From NCBI RefSeq assembly GCF_000768875.1, contig NZ_JRAO01000010.1, forward strand, positions 216,351 through 280,350: a stretch of 64,000 nt of DNA. Direction: 5' to 3'. This DNA is from Porphyromonas sp. COT-239 OH1446. Lineage in GTDB: Bacteria; Bacteroidota; Bacteroidia; Bacteroidales; Porphyromonadaceae. A model generated the notes under the pieces. It searched no databases, had not been told where the DNA came from, and saw only the letters and a list, made by a program, of their open reading frames with translations. This document shows, piece after piece, positions 35,501 to 43,569 of this stretch (the stretch's first letter is position 1; every line of letters begins with the position of its first letter). Both the position numbers and the translations under genes were made by a program.

Positions 35501-35970
35501 AAATCATGAAGGCCATTGCAGCCCTCTCGGCTATGCTCTCTCAGGAGCAGATCGGTCAGCTGGAGCGCAGCGGTCGCCTCGAGCTCGAGGTTGAGGGGCA
35601 GACTGTAGTCCTTGAGCGTGAGGATGTAGAGATCTACTCGGAGGATATCCCTGGTTGGCTCGTGGCCAACGAAGGAGCTCTGACCGTAGCCCTCGACATT
35701 ACCATCACGGACGAATTACGTAGCGAGGGCCTGGCCCGAGAGCTCATCAATCGCCTGCAAAACCTCCGCAAGCAGAGCGGCTACGAGCTCAGCGACCGTA
35801 TCCATGTTCGCCTGCAGCAGAGTGCAGAGATGGAGCAAGCCCTCAGCCTCTATGCCTCATACATTGCCCGAGAGGTGCAGGCAGAGAACTTTGAAGTTGT
35901 ACCTCGTATCGAGAGCCCTGTCGAGCTAGACATGGATGGCTTCTCGTTATGGGTGTCGATCAGTAAATAG
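32554..35970 (+). CDS. ileS: Isoleucyl-tRNA synthetase
   Basis: The 1138-residue class I synthetase charges tRNA-Ile. The start is the ATG at 32554; the open frame extends further upstream but lies over the promoter. The HIGH-type motif appears as 'GMPGIHHVMARSIKDI', then 'VERKAGWDTHGLPVE', the editing (CP1) region, 'LSRSRYWGTPLPIW' and the KMSKS-type 'NKMSKRLGN'. The C-terminal part carries the anticodon-binding helices. Length and the N-terminal motifs suggest the larger, eukaryote-like (IleS2) type, though that is from memory of the family. It heads a run with the DksA-like gene, lspA and the DUF4296 gene. Confidence 0.96.
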   Translation: MSHKFAEYDQLRLSLAGEEMLQRWEEEGLFLQSLRERKDAPSFVFYEGPPSANGMPGIHHVMARSIKDIFCRYKTMKGFSVERKAGWDTHGLPVELGVEKALGITKEDIGKTISVAEYNAACRRDVMKFTREWEDLTQKMGYWVDMQHPYITYDNRYIETLWYLLKEIYGKGLLYKGYTIQPYSPAAGTGLSTHELNQPGCYRDVKDTTCIAQFAIRKPLPEMQGHGEAYFLAWTTTPWTLPSNTALCVGPEIEYVAVRTFNPYTAAPITIVVARALLASLVSLELEGAEHLSAYKQGDKHLPYQIVGSWMGRELEGLEYEQLIPWVRPEAGAFRVILGDFVTTEDGTGIVHIAPTFGADDNKVARQSGVPALLVKDREGNERPLVDLSGRLYRLEELDPEFVSTQVDVEAYIPYAGRYVKNAYDEELTDKDETLDVAIALSLKARGQAFRIEKHTHSYPHCWRTDKPVLYYPLDSWFIRTTACKERMIELNRTINWKPESTGTGRFGKWLENLQDWNLSRSRYWGTPLPIWRTEDGREELCIGSVAELYEEIERSVQAGFMTENPIKDFVPGLYTQENYDKIDLHRPFVDEITLVSPSGAPMHREADLIDVWFDSGAMPYAQMHYPFENKELVESGRAFPADFIAEGVDQTRGWFFTLHAISTMISDAVSYKAVISNGLVLDKNGNKMSKRLGNAVDPFETIRTYGADAVRWYMISNSSPWDNLKFDIEGVEEVRRKFFSTLYNTYQFFALYANLDGFDLEAEQVPLSERPEIDRWILSALHSLIQEVDVHYADYEPTRAARAISDFVSEQLSNWYVRLCRRRFWAGEMTNDKLSAYQTLYASLKAVAQLMAPIAPFYADQLYRDLHPGLSGAQGSVHLSLMPEADEAFINKPLEVNMQMAQRICSMVLALRRKVNIKVRQPLQTLMIPVLDEAQRLSIEPVVPLILSEVNLKELRFVGDGQGALVKRVKLDFKRLGPRYGKIMKAIAALSAMLSQEQIGQLERSGRLELEVEGQTVVLEREDVEIYSEDIPGWLVANEGALTVALDITITDELRSEGLARELINRLQNLRKQSGYELSDRIHVRLQQSAEMEQALSLYASYIAREVQAENFEVVPRIESPVELDMDGFSLWVSISK

Positions 35971-36001
35971 CTTTTACGTACAAACCAAACACTATACACC
36001 A

Positions 36002-36388
36002 ATGAGTACAGATCAGAGAGTTGCATACTCGGACGAAGACCTGCAAGAGTTCAAAGAGCTTATCCTCAAGAAGCTGGAGCAAGCTACGGCAGACTACGAG
36101 CTGCTGCGTGCAGGGGCTAGCATGGCCTCGGGCAATGATGTTGCCGATACGTCGCCTACCTTCAAATCTCTTCAAGAGGGGGCTACGATCCTCTCTCGGG
36201 GCGAAGCTGGCCAGCAGGCTATGCGTCTGCTCAAGTTCATCCAGGGACTACAGGCAGCCCTCGTGCGTATCGAGAAGAAGACCTACGGCATCTGTCGTGA
36301 GACGGGCAAATTGATTCCCAAGGAGCGTCTGCGTGCCGTCCCTCATACGACTCTAAGCATCGAGGCTAAGCTCTCGGAGAAGAAGTAG
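36002..36388 (+). CDS. DksA/TraR-like protein with reduced zinc finger
   Basis: The 128-residue protein has an N-terminal coiled coil ('EFKELILKKLEQATADYELL', then 'AMRLLKFIQGLQAALVRIEK'). A C-terminal DksA-like tail follows: 'TYGICRETGKLIPKERLRAV'. Only one cysteine of the usual four-Cys zinc finger remains, a form I recall from Bacteroidetes. It may bind RNA polymerase, but the sequence does not prove this. I chose the ATG at 36002. It lies between ileS and lspA, 31 bp after ileS and 3 bp before lspA. Confidence 0.85.
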   Translation: MSTDQRVAYSDEDLQEFKELILKKLEQATADYELLRAGASMASGNDVADTSPTFKSLQEGATILSRGEAGQQAMRLLKFIQGLQAALVRIEKKTYGICRETGKLIPKERLRAVPHTTLSIEAKLSEKK

Positions 36389-36391
36389 TCT

Positions 36392-37063
36392 ATGCAGATC
36401 AAGGCGACTACGGGCAGACAAGGCTGGTGGATGCTGCTGTTGATCATCGTTCTCTTGGTGATCGACCAGGTGATCAAGATTTGGGTCAAGATGACGATGA
36501 TCGAGACACAGTCCTATGAGATTACCTCCTGGTTCTATATTCACTTCTTGGAGAATGAGGGGATGGCCTTTGGCATCCAGCTCGGCAGCAAGCTCTTCTT
36601 AACCCTTCTGCGTATCGTAGCTATGGGGTTAGGGGCTTATTACCTCAGTAGGCTCATTCGTCGTCAGGTCTATGGCTTGGGCTTCATCGCTTGCCTGGCT
36701 ATGATCATTGCCGGGGGAGTGGGCAATATCATCGATAGCCTCTTCTATGGGGAGATCTTCACCTCGAGCGTGGGGCAGGTCGCTGAGCTCGTGCCTTGGG
36801 GTGAGGGCTATGGTAGCCTCTTCTATGGCAAGGTGGTGGATATGTTCTACTTCCCACTGATCAAGACTACTTACCCCGATTGGTTTCCTTTCTATGGGGG
36901 CGAACCCTTCATCTTCTTCGCTCCAGTCTTCAACTTCGCGGATGCCTGTATCAGCATCGGTGTGATTGCCCTTCTAATCTTCTACCCCCGTACTTTCGCT
37001 CATATGCTTGACGGGGTAGGGAAGAGGGGGCAGGCTGCAAGCGGCAGTTCTTCCATCGACTAA
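36392..37063 (+). CDS. lspA: Lipoprotein signal peptidase (signal peptidase II)
   Basis: This inner-membrane aspartic protease removes signal peptides from prolipoproteins. The 223-residue protein has four membrane segments. The N-terminal 'LLIIVLLVIDQVIKIWVK' and 'FLENEGMAFGIQLG' are followed by the two catalytic-Asp motifs 'GGVGNIIDSLFYG' and 'VFNFADACISIGVIAL'. It is about 60 residues longer than the E. coli enzyme because of an inserted loop between those motifs, as in other Bacteroidetes. A putative lipoprotein substrate is encoded just downstream. Confidence 0.94.
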   Translation: MQIKATTGRQGWWMLLLIIVLLVIDQVIKIWVKMTMIETQSYEITSWFYIHFLENEGMAFGIQLGSKLFLTLLRIVAMGLGAYYLSRLIRRQVYGLGFIACLAMIIAGGVGNIIDSLFYGEIFTSSVGQVAELVPWGEGYGSLFYGKVVDMFYFPLIKTTYPDWFPFYGGEPFIFFAPVFNFADACISIGVIALLIFYPRTFAHMLDGVGKRGQAASGSSSID

Positions 37064-37078
37064 GTCCCCTCTATTCTC

Positions 37079-37924
37079 ATGCGTGAGCGCAAGTCCTCTA
37101 GCATACTCATCAGCCTCCTATCGGTCTGCGTCTTTGTACTCGGACTGGTGGGGGGCTGTTCGTCTCGAGGCTGGTCGAAGATTGGCAAGGATGAGATGAG
37201 GCCTCTGCTCATCGAGATGGCCTTGCTCAACTCTGCCCTACAGCAGGAGTACACGCCCGACAGTCTCCGCCAGGGTGAGTATGCTGCCCTCCTGGCCCGC
37301 TATGGCTATACGCAGGCAGACTGGGATAGCTCGATCATGTGGTACGCTCGCTATGATATGACGCTTATGCACGACTTCTATCGTGTAGCCTATGACAGCC
37401 TAGAGGCTACCCATACGAGGCTCAAACAGCAGCATGAGCAGATTGTAGCCGAGGAGGCCCGCCAGTATCAGCTCAGTACCTACAATCTTGACTCGGTAAA
37501 CTTCCTCCCCTCAGAGCCCAGCTATCACGCCCTTGATGGCGGCCTGCTCTATCGCAGCTTTGACCTAAGCCCTGGCTCTCCCTACGACTCGACTCGTCGC
37601 CTGAACTTCTCGGTGCGCCTCACGGGTCTCCCCGAGCTGGACAGTCTCGGTGCGCTACGCCTCTACCTATACCGCTACCTCAAGGACTCGACCACTCGGC
37701 TCGATAGCCTCCTGATCTTGCGCTCAGGGATACATAGTATCGAGGTGCAACAGCAGGGTAAGGAGCAGGTTGTGCGCTGTGTAGGCCACATCAAGGGCAT
37801 ACTGCCTCTGAGATCTTCGGGGCAGAGGATCGTAGCCCTGGATAGCTTCAGCTTGGTACGCTATTCGCTCCCAGGGTCAGGCTACGACCCTAATGACAAC
37901 TGGGCAATGCCCGAAGACTATTAA
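37079..37924 (+). CDS. DUF4296-type lipoprotein
   Basis: The 281-residue protein begins with a lipoprotein signal peptide ending 'LGLVGGCSS'. An N-terminal DUF4296-like region follows ('MRPLLIEMALLNSALQQEYT', 'LLARYGYTQADWDSSIMWYA'). The remainder (about 120-281) is a beta-rich region of unknown function ('LNFSVRLTGLPELDSLGALR'). It lies 15 bp after lspA and is the usual neighbour of lspA in Bacteroidales. No function can be assigned. Confidence 0.8.
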   Translation: MRERKSSSILISLLSVCVFVLGLVGGCSSRGWSKIGKDEMRPLLIEMALLNSALQQEYTPDSLRQGEYAALLARYGYTQADWDSSIMWYARYDMTLMHDFYRVAYDSLEATHTRLKQQHEQIVAEEARQYQLSTYNLDSVNFLPSEPSYHALDGGLLYRSFDLSPGSPYDSTRRLNFSVRLTGLPELDSLGALRLYLYRYLKDSTTRLDSLLILRSGIHSIEVQQQGKEQVVRCVGHIKGILPLRSSGQRIVALDSFSLVRYSLPGSGYDPNDNWAMPEDY

Positions 37925-37948
37925 CCCACGCCAAACACCCCTCGTACA

Positions 37949-38254
37949 ATGTCCCCCATGCGCTTAGAGCCTCGGGTGCGCTATGCTGCGCATTATATTC
38001 GTCTCGGGCACTATTGTCTCCCTCGAGCAAGCGTGTGCCTGGACGATGAGGGCAGGCTGGAGCTCAAAGCCTTCGAGGCGGAGGCGGAGCGCACGATCTT
38101 CGTCAGTGGGACGATTTTCCTACGCCCTGACCCGCTCTCGAGGGATTGGGCGCAGCAGGAGGCTTCACCCGCTCAGGAGGTCTCACTAGAGGAGCTGGGG
38201 GCTTTGCTGCAGGGATCTTCTTCGTGGCAGGTCGATCTCTCTGCGACCTACTGA
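37949..38254 (+). CDS. Small hypothetical protein
   Basis: The frame encodes 101 residues with no signal peptide. The start 'RLEPRVRYAAHYIRLGHYC' with 'LPRASVCLDDEGRLELKAF' is reminiscent of the N-terminal strand of amidohydrolase-like proteins that follow lspA/DUF4296 in related species. It could therefore be a remnant or a free-standing domain; this is inference. It sits 24 bp after the DUF4296 gene, in the same direction. Confidence 0.55.
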   Translation: MSPMRLEPRVRYAAHYIRLGHYCLPRASVCLDDEGRLELKAFEAEAERTIFVSGTIFLRPDPLSRDWAQQEASPAQEVSLEELGALLQGSSSWQVDLSATY

Positions 38255-38356
38255 TCCCCTGGTCTGTGTCTAGCCCCCCTGTCCGCTGCTGGCATAGGCC
38301 TCGGAGCTTATTGATAGCTCGTTGTCTTGGAGGGTGAATAGCTCAATAATTCTTAT

Positions 38357-38364
38357 TACCTTTG
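38357..38364 (+). promoter_or_regulatory. -7 box of the tRNA-Ser promoter
   Basis: TACCTTTG at 38357-38364, 12 bp before tRNA-Ser. No good TTG is found at 19-21 bp; the nearest is 27 bp upstream. Confidence 0.55.
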
Positions 38365-38376
38365 CGGGGCAAATCA

Positions 38377-38464
38377 GGAGAGGTGCTCGAGTGGTTGAAG
38401 AGGCACGCCTGGAAAGCGTGTATACGCCAAAAGCGTATCGGGGGTTCGAATCCCTCTCTCTCCG
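38377..38464 (+). tRNA. tRNA-Ser (anticodon GGA)
   Basis: This 88-nt class II tRNA has acceptor GGAGAGG/TCTCTCC, an anticodon loop CTGGAAA giving anticodon GGA, a long variable arm (TATACGCCAAAAGCGTATC region) and a T-arm with GGTTCGAATCC. CCA is not encoded. Confidence 0.95.
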
Positions 38465-39046
38465 CAGATCGTTAGGGGTGCAAGTGCAGTAGTGCGCTTG
38501 CACCCTTTGCTATTCCCCACCTCCTCTCCTCGAGGGCTGACGAGGGCTCGGACGAGCTCCCGATAGGCCCTCGGGTGTATGCCCCCTAGAGGAGTGTATG
38601 CGTTCTCGAGAGGGCTGCCAGCGAATGCCCTATAGGGACGAAGTTGAGCATCCCTCGGGGCAACGGATGAAGTCCCGATAGAGCCTCGATCAAGGTCTAA
38701 GTAGAAGCGCACTCGAGACTCAGATAGGAGTTCGATCGAGGTATAAGTAGGACTTCATTCGAGCTCCTATTGGGGTCTCAGTAGAGGTTTCGATAGGTAC
38801 TCTTTGTCCCTCCACGGGTCAGCGAGGGTGGAGCTACATCTTCCTCAATCGAGGGGGGCTACAGAGGTTCATACAGAGCACTTTGCTCTTGGATAGGATG
38901 GGAAAGCCTCGCCCCATCCTTTATCCTCTCACGGGAGGGGGAGAAGTGATTGTCCATTGTCAGATTATGACTACCTTTCGGAGGATATTCTCAGCCCTCG
39001 GGGTCGAGCATGTCCTATTTGTCGAAAAATACCCAACTGAGAACTT
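38465..39046. other. Intergenic region before the type III CRISPR cassette
   Basis: About 580 bp. The 23-bp repeat array occupies 38668-38782. A weak -7-like TACCTTTC lies near 38972, about 70 bp before the CorA-like gene. No CRISPR repeats, genes or tRNA are seen. Confidence 0.55.
38668..38782. repeat. 23-bp degenerate tandem repeat array, locus 4
   Basis: Units of 23 bp begin at 38668, 38691, 38714, 38737 and 38760. The third and fourth (CGAGACTCAGATAGGAG, CGAGGTATAAGTAGGAC) are in the locus 1 orientation. The last (CGAGCTCCTATTGGGGTC) reads in the opposite sense, possible because the unit is nearly palindromic. It lies about 265 bp upstream of the CorA-like gene. Confidence 0.8.
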
Positions 39047-40621
39047 ATGAGTGTGCCCGTGTACAGCCGTCATATCTTTATCTTTCCCTTTCAGTGGGAT
39101 TACATCGCCCACTCTTCGGGCAAGGGCGATAGCCCCTATCGTGAGCGCACGAGCCTCGAGGCTTTTGATCGTGTGTTCTCCGAGGTTAGCCCTCTGCGTC
39201 GCACCTACTTCGAGATCGGCACCTCTGCCGAGCACTACAGCGAGTATGTCTACTTTCATCCTTTCGTCCGCCCCGCCCTCTTTGCCACGAAAGAGAATGA
39301 GTCGGTCTACTGCTATGAGCTTGCCGAGCCTGGAGGCTCTTACAACATCAAGGTTCGTGGGGATGCAGAGCCCTACCAGTTAGTCCTGGAGAAAGTTTCG
39401 GTACAGGTCTTCGATACTGGTGTGGGGGTGATGTCATTCTTCCTACGCAATGAGAAGCATCCCAATCAAGAGGATATTCTGCGCATCAACGACTTTGGTC
39501 GGCGTATTTATCCTCAATTTATGGCTCAAGATGATCCGCTTGCTGCTAAGAACGTTTTCTTAGCCGATTCTATTTCGGGGCAGCTGGGAGAGTTAAACTT
39601 CCACGATGATTTCAAGCAATATACAGAGCCGATAGATCACAGAGGGGTCTTCCTGCCTCCCGACCATATCCGTCAAATCTTTGGCTATAAGCCAACAGAT
39701 AGGGTTGGGGATAGTTATTGTCGCTTTGTCTTTAGAGACTGCGACGAACGAAAGGAAAAGATCCGTATATCACCCGTTATGGATGATCGGATGTACTTCT
39801 TGAGCTTTTATAACAATGCCAGTCTTGTAAAAAAGCTGGAAGCCTCAGAAAAGACCAATAAGACAACTGTCGATAGCATTAACTGCTATGAATCTGGAGA
39901 GATGAAGGACTTTTGGTCCAAATATCTATTTGGAGATGGTAAAGATATCGGGCTAGCGAATGCTGATTTACAATTATCTGAAACTAAACGATGCACCTAC
40001 AATAGATGGGTTGGATATGGTACACTGATGGGCATGACTAGAGATTCTTCTGTTTATCTGACAACGGCTGATTTTATCGAAATTCACTTTATGACAATGT
40101 ACTACCGAATGGCAGTACTCTGTTTGGTACAGCGAGCCTCTATTCTGCGCTTTAGAGGAGAGATTACCTACCTCACTTGTCAGATTCGCAAGAATAGGCG
40201 TCAAGTAAGCCAAAACATCAAGGAGCTTTACGAGGACTATATCCGCTTCATCAACGAGATTCATTTCCGTGAGGTGAGCTCTCAAATTCAAGGCATTGAG
40301 ATGTACCAGCTCTTCCAGCGGAATATGGGGATTACAGATGATGTCCAGGCTCTAGAGGATGAGCTAACCAAGCTCTTTGATTATCTAGATGTGGAGGAAC
40401 AAGGAGAGCTCAACAAAACAGCTGCGTTTTACTTACCTATCAGCATTATCATAGGAGCTCTAGGGGTTAATTTCTTTGCTAAGGAGGGCTTCTTAGGTTA
40501 CCTTTGGGGGCAGAGTGTCTCTGCTGATAGTTGGACTTTGGGGGATGTCCTTACAATCATTATTATCGTCCTCTGTCTGCTCACTCCTATTATTGCACGC
40601 TATCTAACTACTAAAAAATAA
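39047..40621 (+). CDS. CorA-like membrane effector of a type III CRISPR system
   Basis: The 524-residue protein has a large soluble N-terminal part (about 1-455) and two C-terminal membrane helices (about 461-477 and 501-519), the topology of CorA channels. The first helix ends GVN (473-475) where metal-transporting CorA has GMN. A helical stretch before the membrane region ('YEDYIRFINEIHFREV') matches the long CorA stalk helix. CorA-like proteins beside Cmr genes act as membrane effectors; in Bacteroides fragilis the activator is SAM-AMP made by Cas10. Identity as such an effector here is inference from fold and context. Its coding sequence is lower in G+C than the flanking genes, which suggests transfer. 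Confidence 0.8.
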   Translation: MSVPVYSRHIFIFPFQWDYIAHSSGKGDSPYRERTSLEAFDRVFSEVSPLRRTYFEIGTSAEHYSEYVYFHPFVRPALFATKENESVYCYELAEPGGSYNIKVRGDAEPYQLVLEKVSVQVFDTGVGVMSFFLRNEKHPNQEDILRINDFGRRIYPQFMAQDDPLAAKNVFLADSISGQLGELNFHDDFKQYTEPIDHRGVFLPPDHIRQIFGYKPTDRVGDSYCRFVFRDCDERKEKIRISPVMDDRMYFLSFYNNASLVKKLEASEKTNKTTVDSINCYESGEMKDFWSKYLFGDGKDIGLANADLQLSETKRCTYNRWVGYGTLMGMTRDSSVYLTTADFIEIHFMTMYYRMAVLCLVQRASILRFRGEITYLTCQIRKNRRQVSQNIKELYEDYIRFINEIHFREVSSQIQGIEMYQLFQRNMGITDDVQALEDELTKLFDYLDVEEQGELNKTAAFYLPISIIIGALGVNFFAKEGFLGYLWGQSVSADSWTLGDVLTIIIIVLCLLTPIIARYLTTKK

Positions 40622-40626
40622 AAGCT

Positions 40627-40854
40627 ATGGAAACCGAAATAAGCTTTGAATGTGTGGTTCTCATCATTTCATTAGCTGTCGTTATAAGCATTCTTATTGA
40701 TCGATATTATCGTTTTAAGACTCGCGATGCAGAACTCAAACATGAGAAGGAGCTGCAAGCCGCTCGTTTGCAAGACCTCAAGGAGCAGAGAGAAGAGAAA
40801 AAGAGAGAAAAACAAGAGGAGCAAGAGAAGGCTCAATCTTCAATAGGCCATTAG
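40627..40854 (+). CDS. Small membrane protein with charged coiled coil, in the CRISPR operon
   Basis: The 75-residue protein has one N-terminal membrane helix (about residues 8-24, 'CVVLIISLAVVISILID'). A strongly charged helix follows (about 30-68, 'KELQAARLQDLKEQREEKKR'). It lies 5 bp after the CorA-like gene and 2 bp before cmr1, so it belongs to the operon. I know no named family. In related CorA-linked systems a phosphodiesterase or lyase gene that degrades the signal is often found near this position; this protein is too small to be one. It might assist the membrane effector. Confidence 0.7.
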   Translation: METEISFECVVLIISLAVVISILIDRYYRFKTRDAELKHEKELQAARLQDLKEQREEKKREKQEEQEKAQSSIGH

Positions 40855-40856
40855 CT

Positions 40857-41990
40857 ATGCACAAACTAGAATTTCAGCTCACGCAGCACACCCCGATTAT
40901 TCACTTTCAGTCGGGGTACGAGGGGGCAACGCTTCGGGCTTCGGAGGTTAAGCCCAAGCTCGATCGGTATCTGCTCAAGAAGATCAAGAAAGAAGATTTG
41001 AATGCGGATTGGTTCATCTACCAAGAGAAAGGGGCGTTGGACTATAAGCTGCGTTTTACCCTACCCGAGGGAGAGCCCGTGCAGACTTATCTTCCCCTCA
41101 ATCAGGTGAGTGAGCGCAAGGAGATGGATCTTAGGCGAGACTTGAGGCGTAAGGAAGAGCTTAGGGAGGTCGAGATCCTCCCCTCGACCCCTTACTTCGC
41201 CAACGAGGAGTGGCTCAATAGGCGAGAGGGGCGGCCTCGCCTAGCTGTTCAGGCGGGCAGTGTGCAGGGCGAGATCTACACCAAGCATGAGGGCCTGCTA
41301 GAGGTCATCAAGGCTCATTTGGAGGACTTTTTCCTCTTGCACAACTTCGGGGCAAGGCAGACGAAGGGCTTCGGGAGCTTTACCCTCGCCCGTATCGGGA
41401 CGACGTCTTTGGGTTCTTCTCGGAAAGAAATTGCCAAGAAGATGTATCACAACCAGGTGCTAGATTGCCTTGAGAGCAAGGTGGATCTTCGCTTTCAGAT
41501 GGATCAGATCAGGAGGTTTCACAACAAGATCAAGACGGGTCAGAGGGGGAGGCCCTCGGAGCTGAGGTATTACTTCCAGGACAAATCCCTCGACTGGGAG
41601 AAGCCCATAGAGCGAGAGCTGGTCGGTCTGCCCACCGAGAGTGCTACCCTAGAGCGGAGATACCTTCGGGCTCTGCTCGGCCTTCATGGGCACTTTGAGT
41701 TCCCACAGCAGGATAAGCGAGTGGTGGTCTCTCATGATGAGATTAAACGTTTTGCCTCGCCGATTGTCTATAAACCTATCGGGAGCATCATCTATCTGAT
41801 CCTTTCGGAGATCCCAAAGGAGATGTTTGGGACTGAATTCACCTTCACCCTCGATCCTGAGGAGGCTGGCAAGTCTCGAAAGGTCTATACCCCTGACAAG
41901 AAGTGCTTCGAGGGCTCTAGGGGCTTCTTGGACGACTTCCTAGGTTTCATCGAGGATAGAGACCTCCGATCTGTAAAGAATTTATTATGA
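40857..41990 (+). CDS. cmr1: Type III-B CRISPR RAMP protein Cmr1
   Basis: The 377-residue protein has the RAMP start 'KLEFQLTQHTPIIHFQSGYE' and the glycine-rich RAMP loop 'FGARQTKGFGSFTLARIG' at about residues 163-180. Cmr1 caps the head of the Cmr complex and helps present the target RNA near the 3' end of the guide. The gene overlaps cas10 by 4 bp (ATGA), a sign of coupled translation. Assignment as Cmr1 rests on its place before Cas10 and on the RAMP features; the C-terminal half is too divergent to judge by eye. Confidence 0.8.
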   Translation: MHKLEFQLTQHTPIIHFQSGYEGATLRASEVKPKLDRYLLKKIKKEDLNADWFIYQEKGALDYKLRFTLPEGEPVQTYLPLNQVSERKEMDLRRDLRRKEELREVEILPSTPYFANEEWLNRREGRPRLAVQAGSVQGEIYTKHEGLLEVIKAHLEDFFLLHNFGARQTKGFGSFTLARIGTTSLGSSRKEIAKKMYHNQVLDCLESKVDLRFQMDQIRRFHNKIKTGQRGRPSELRYYFQDKSLDWEKPIERELVGLPTESATLERRYLRALLGLHGHFEFPQQDKRVVVSHDEIKRFASPIVYKPIGSIIYLILSEIPKEMFGTEFTFTLDPEEAGKSRKVYTPDKKCFEGSRGFLDDFLGFIEDRDLRSVKNLL

Positions 41991-43567
41991 GCACATACAC
42001 CATCATTACCATAGGGCCGATCGTTAAGACGTTCGGCAAGGCTCGCAAGGTTAAGGCCTACTGGAGTGCAAGCTATATGTTCTCCTGGATCATGAGAGAG
42101 CTACTCAAAGAGCTAGCGGAGAAAGGCTATAAGGTTATATCTCCTTATTATGTTTCTGATTTAGGGAACCAATCTCTGCTGAGTCAGGTTGGGCTATTCC
42201 CCGATAGGGCTATCGTTACAAAGGAAGTCGAAGAGCTCGAAGAGATTAAGGCCGACCTAGAAGAGATTAAAGCCAAGGTGATTGAAACCCTTGCAAAGAA
42301 GATTGGAGGCAAGAGTGCAGAAGCTCTAGAAGCCTACCTCCAGAGCTATATCTACATCTATGGTTTTCCACTCGCGTGTACGGGAGAAGCAGAATTCGTT
42401 AAGGGTCTGAATTCCCGCCTCGATGCGCTCGAGCTTAGGCAGAGGGCAGCCACCGGGGAGGACACTCAATTCAAGAAACTCCTCGCCAGCAACAACGGCT
42501 TCATCAACAGCTATCTAGACGTACAAAAGAAAGAGGGTGGCAGTGCTAGGGTTCCCTTCGAGACGACCTCTCGCATTGCCGTCTCGGGCTGGTTGACCGA
42601 TGAGGAGATTGAGGAATACACAAGAGGAGAGCATGAGGTTGCGATGGACTATGCAAGGCTCTCGACAGAGAAGCGAGATAGCTATCGCAACTGTTACAAG
42701 TACTTGGCTGTAGTCAAGGCTGATGGAGATAGCTTTGGCAAGTTCCTCGAAAAGCTGACGGAGGGGCAAATGCAGGAATTCTCTAGATACTTCTTCAACT
42801 TCTCTCAGAAAGCGGCTGAAGAGCTCATGAGGCTTAAGGGCATCCCAGTCTACATCGGAGGGGACGATCTCTTTTTCTTCACCCCTATCCTCAGAGATGA
42901 GAGCCAGCAAATCTTTGATCTCATTGAGGTTGTCGAGAAGCAGTTCAAGGACTTTAGGGATAAGCTGGTTGCGGAACACGAAGAACTCTTGAAGGAACTG
43001 GAGAAAGGTGAAGCTCAACCTCTGACGATGTCCTATGGCGTGAGTATCTTCTACTACAAGAGCCCTATGGCCGAGGCGATTGATGTCGCTGGTAAGCTCC
43101 TCGATCGGGCTAAGAAGAGCGGGCGAGATCGGGTGGCCATCTCCATCCACAAGCATAGTGGACGAAAGATTGAGTTCATTTTGCCTTGTAAGTATAGTAC
43201 TAAGGAGAGTGAAGATAAAGCTCTGTACCAGGAGGCTATAGGACTTGTCCGAGGATATTCTGCCGATCAAGAGGCGATGCTCGATGGGTTGATCCACTGG
43301 TTGAATGAGATGTTTGACCTAGTCATCACGCCCATTCTCAGTAATGAGAAGGAGGAGGTCAAGAGAGAGCAGCGGCTGCTTGCCCTGTGTAAGAACTTCT
43401 TCGACGAGGAGATCCACGATAAGCCGGACAAGAAAGTATTCTTGGGCAAGGTATTCAACTTCATTGCTCGACTGGCCAGCAAGGGCCATAAGGCAGAGGA
43501 GATCAAGCAGCTCATCTATGGACTGCTGCGCTACTGCCAATTCACAACAGATAAAGAGGAGAGATAA
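41987..43567 (+). CDS. cmr2: Type III-B CRISPR Cas10 (Cmr2), cyclase subunit
   Basis: The 526-residue large subunit has the active palm motif GGDD at residues 291-294 ('IPVYIGGDDLFFFTP') and the N-terminal palm-like start 'ITIGPIVKTFGKARKVKAYW'. There is no N-terminal HD nuclease domain, so cleavage of ssDNA by this protein is not expected. An intact GGDD with no HD domain and a CorA-like effector upstream fits a system that works through a nucleotide signal. In the B. fragilis counterpart that signal is SAM-AMP rather than cyclic oligoadenylate; whether it is so here cannot be read from the sequence. Confidence 0.9.
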   Translation: MSTYTIITIGPIVKTFGKARKVKAYWSASYMFSWIMRELLKELAEKGYKVISPYYVSDLGNQSLLSQVGLFPDRAIVTKEVEELEEIKADLEEIKAKVIETLAKKIGGKSAEALEAYLQSYIYIYGFPLACTGEAEFVKGLNSRLDALELRQRAATGEDTQFKKLLASNNGFINSYLDVQKKEGGSARVPFETTSRIAVSGWLTDEEIEEYTRGEHEVAMDYARLSTEKRDSYRNCYKYLAVVKADGDSFGKFLEKLTEGQMQEFSRYFFNFSQKAAEELMRLKGIPVYIGGDDLFFFTPILRDESQQIFDLIEVVEKQFKDFRDKLVAEHEELLKELEKGEAQPLTMSYGVSIFYYKSPMAEAIDVAGKLLDRAKKSGRDRVAISIHKHSGRKIEFILPCKYSTKESEDKALYQEAIGLVRGYSADQEAMLDGLIHWLNEMFDLVITPILSNEKEEVKREQRLLALCKNFFDEEIHDKPDKKVFLGKVFNFIARLASKGHKAEEIKQLIYGLLRYCQFTTDKEER

Positions 43568-43569
43568 CT

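Noticed and set aside
38668..38782. 23-bp repeats near the cmr operon as a CRISPR array
   Set aside because: The units follow each other directly with no unique spacers, are degenerate, and the same family occurs at three other places far from the cas genes.
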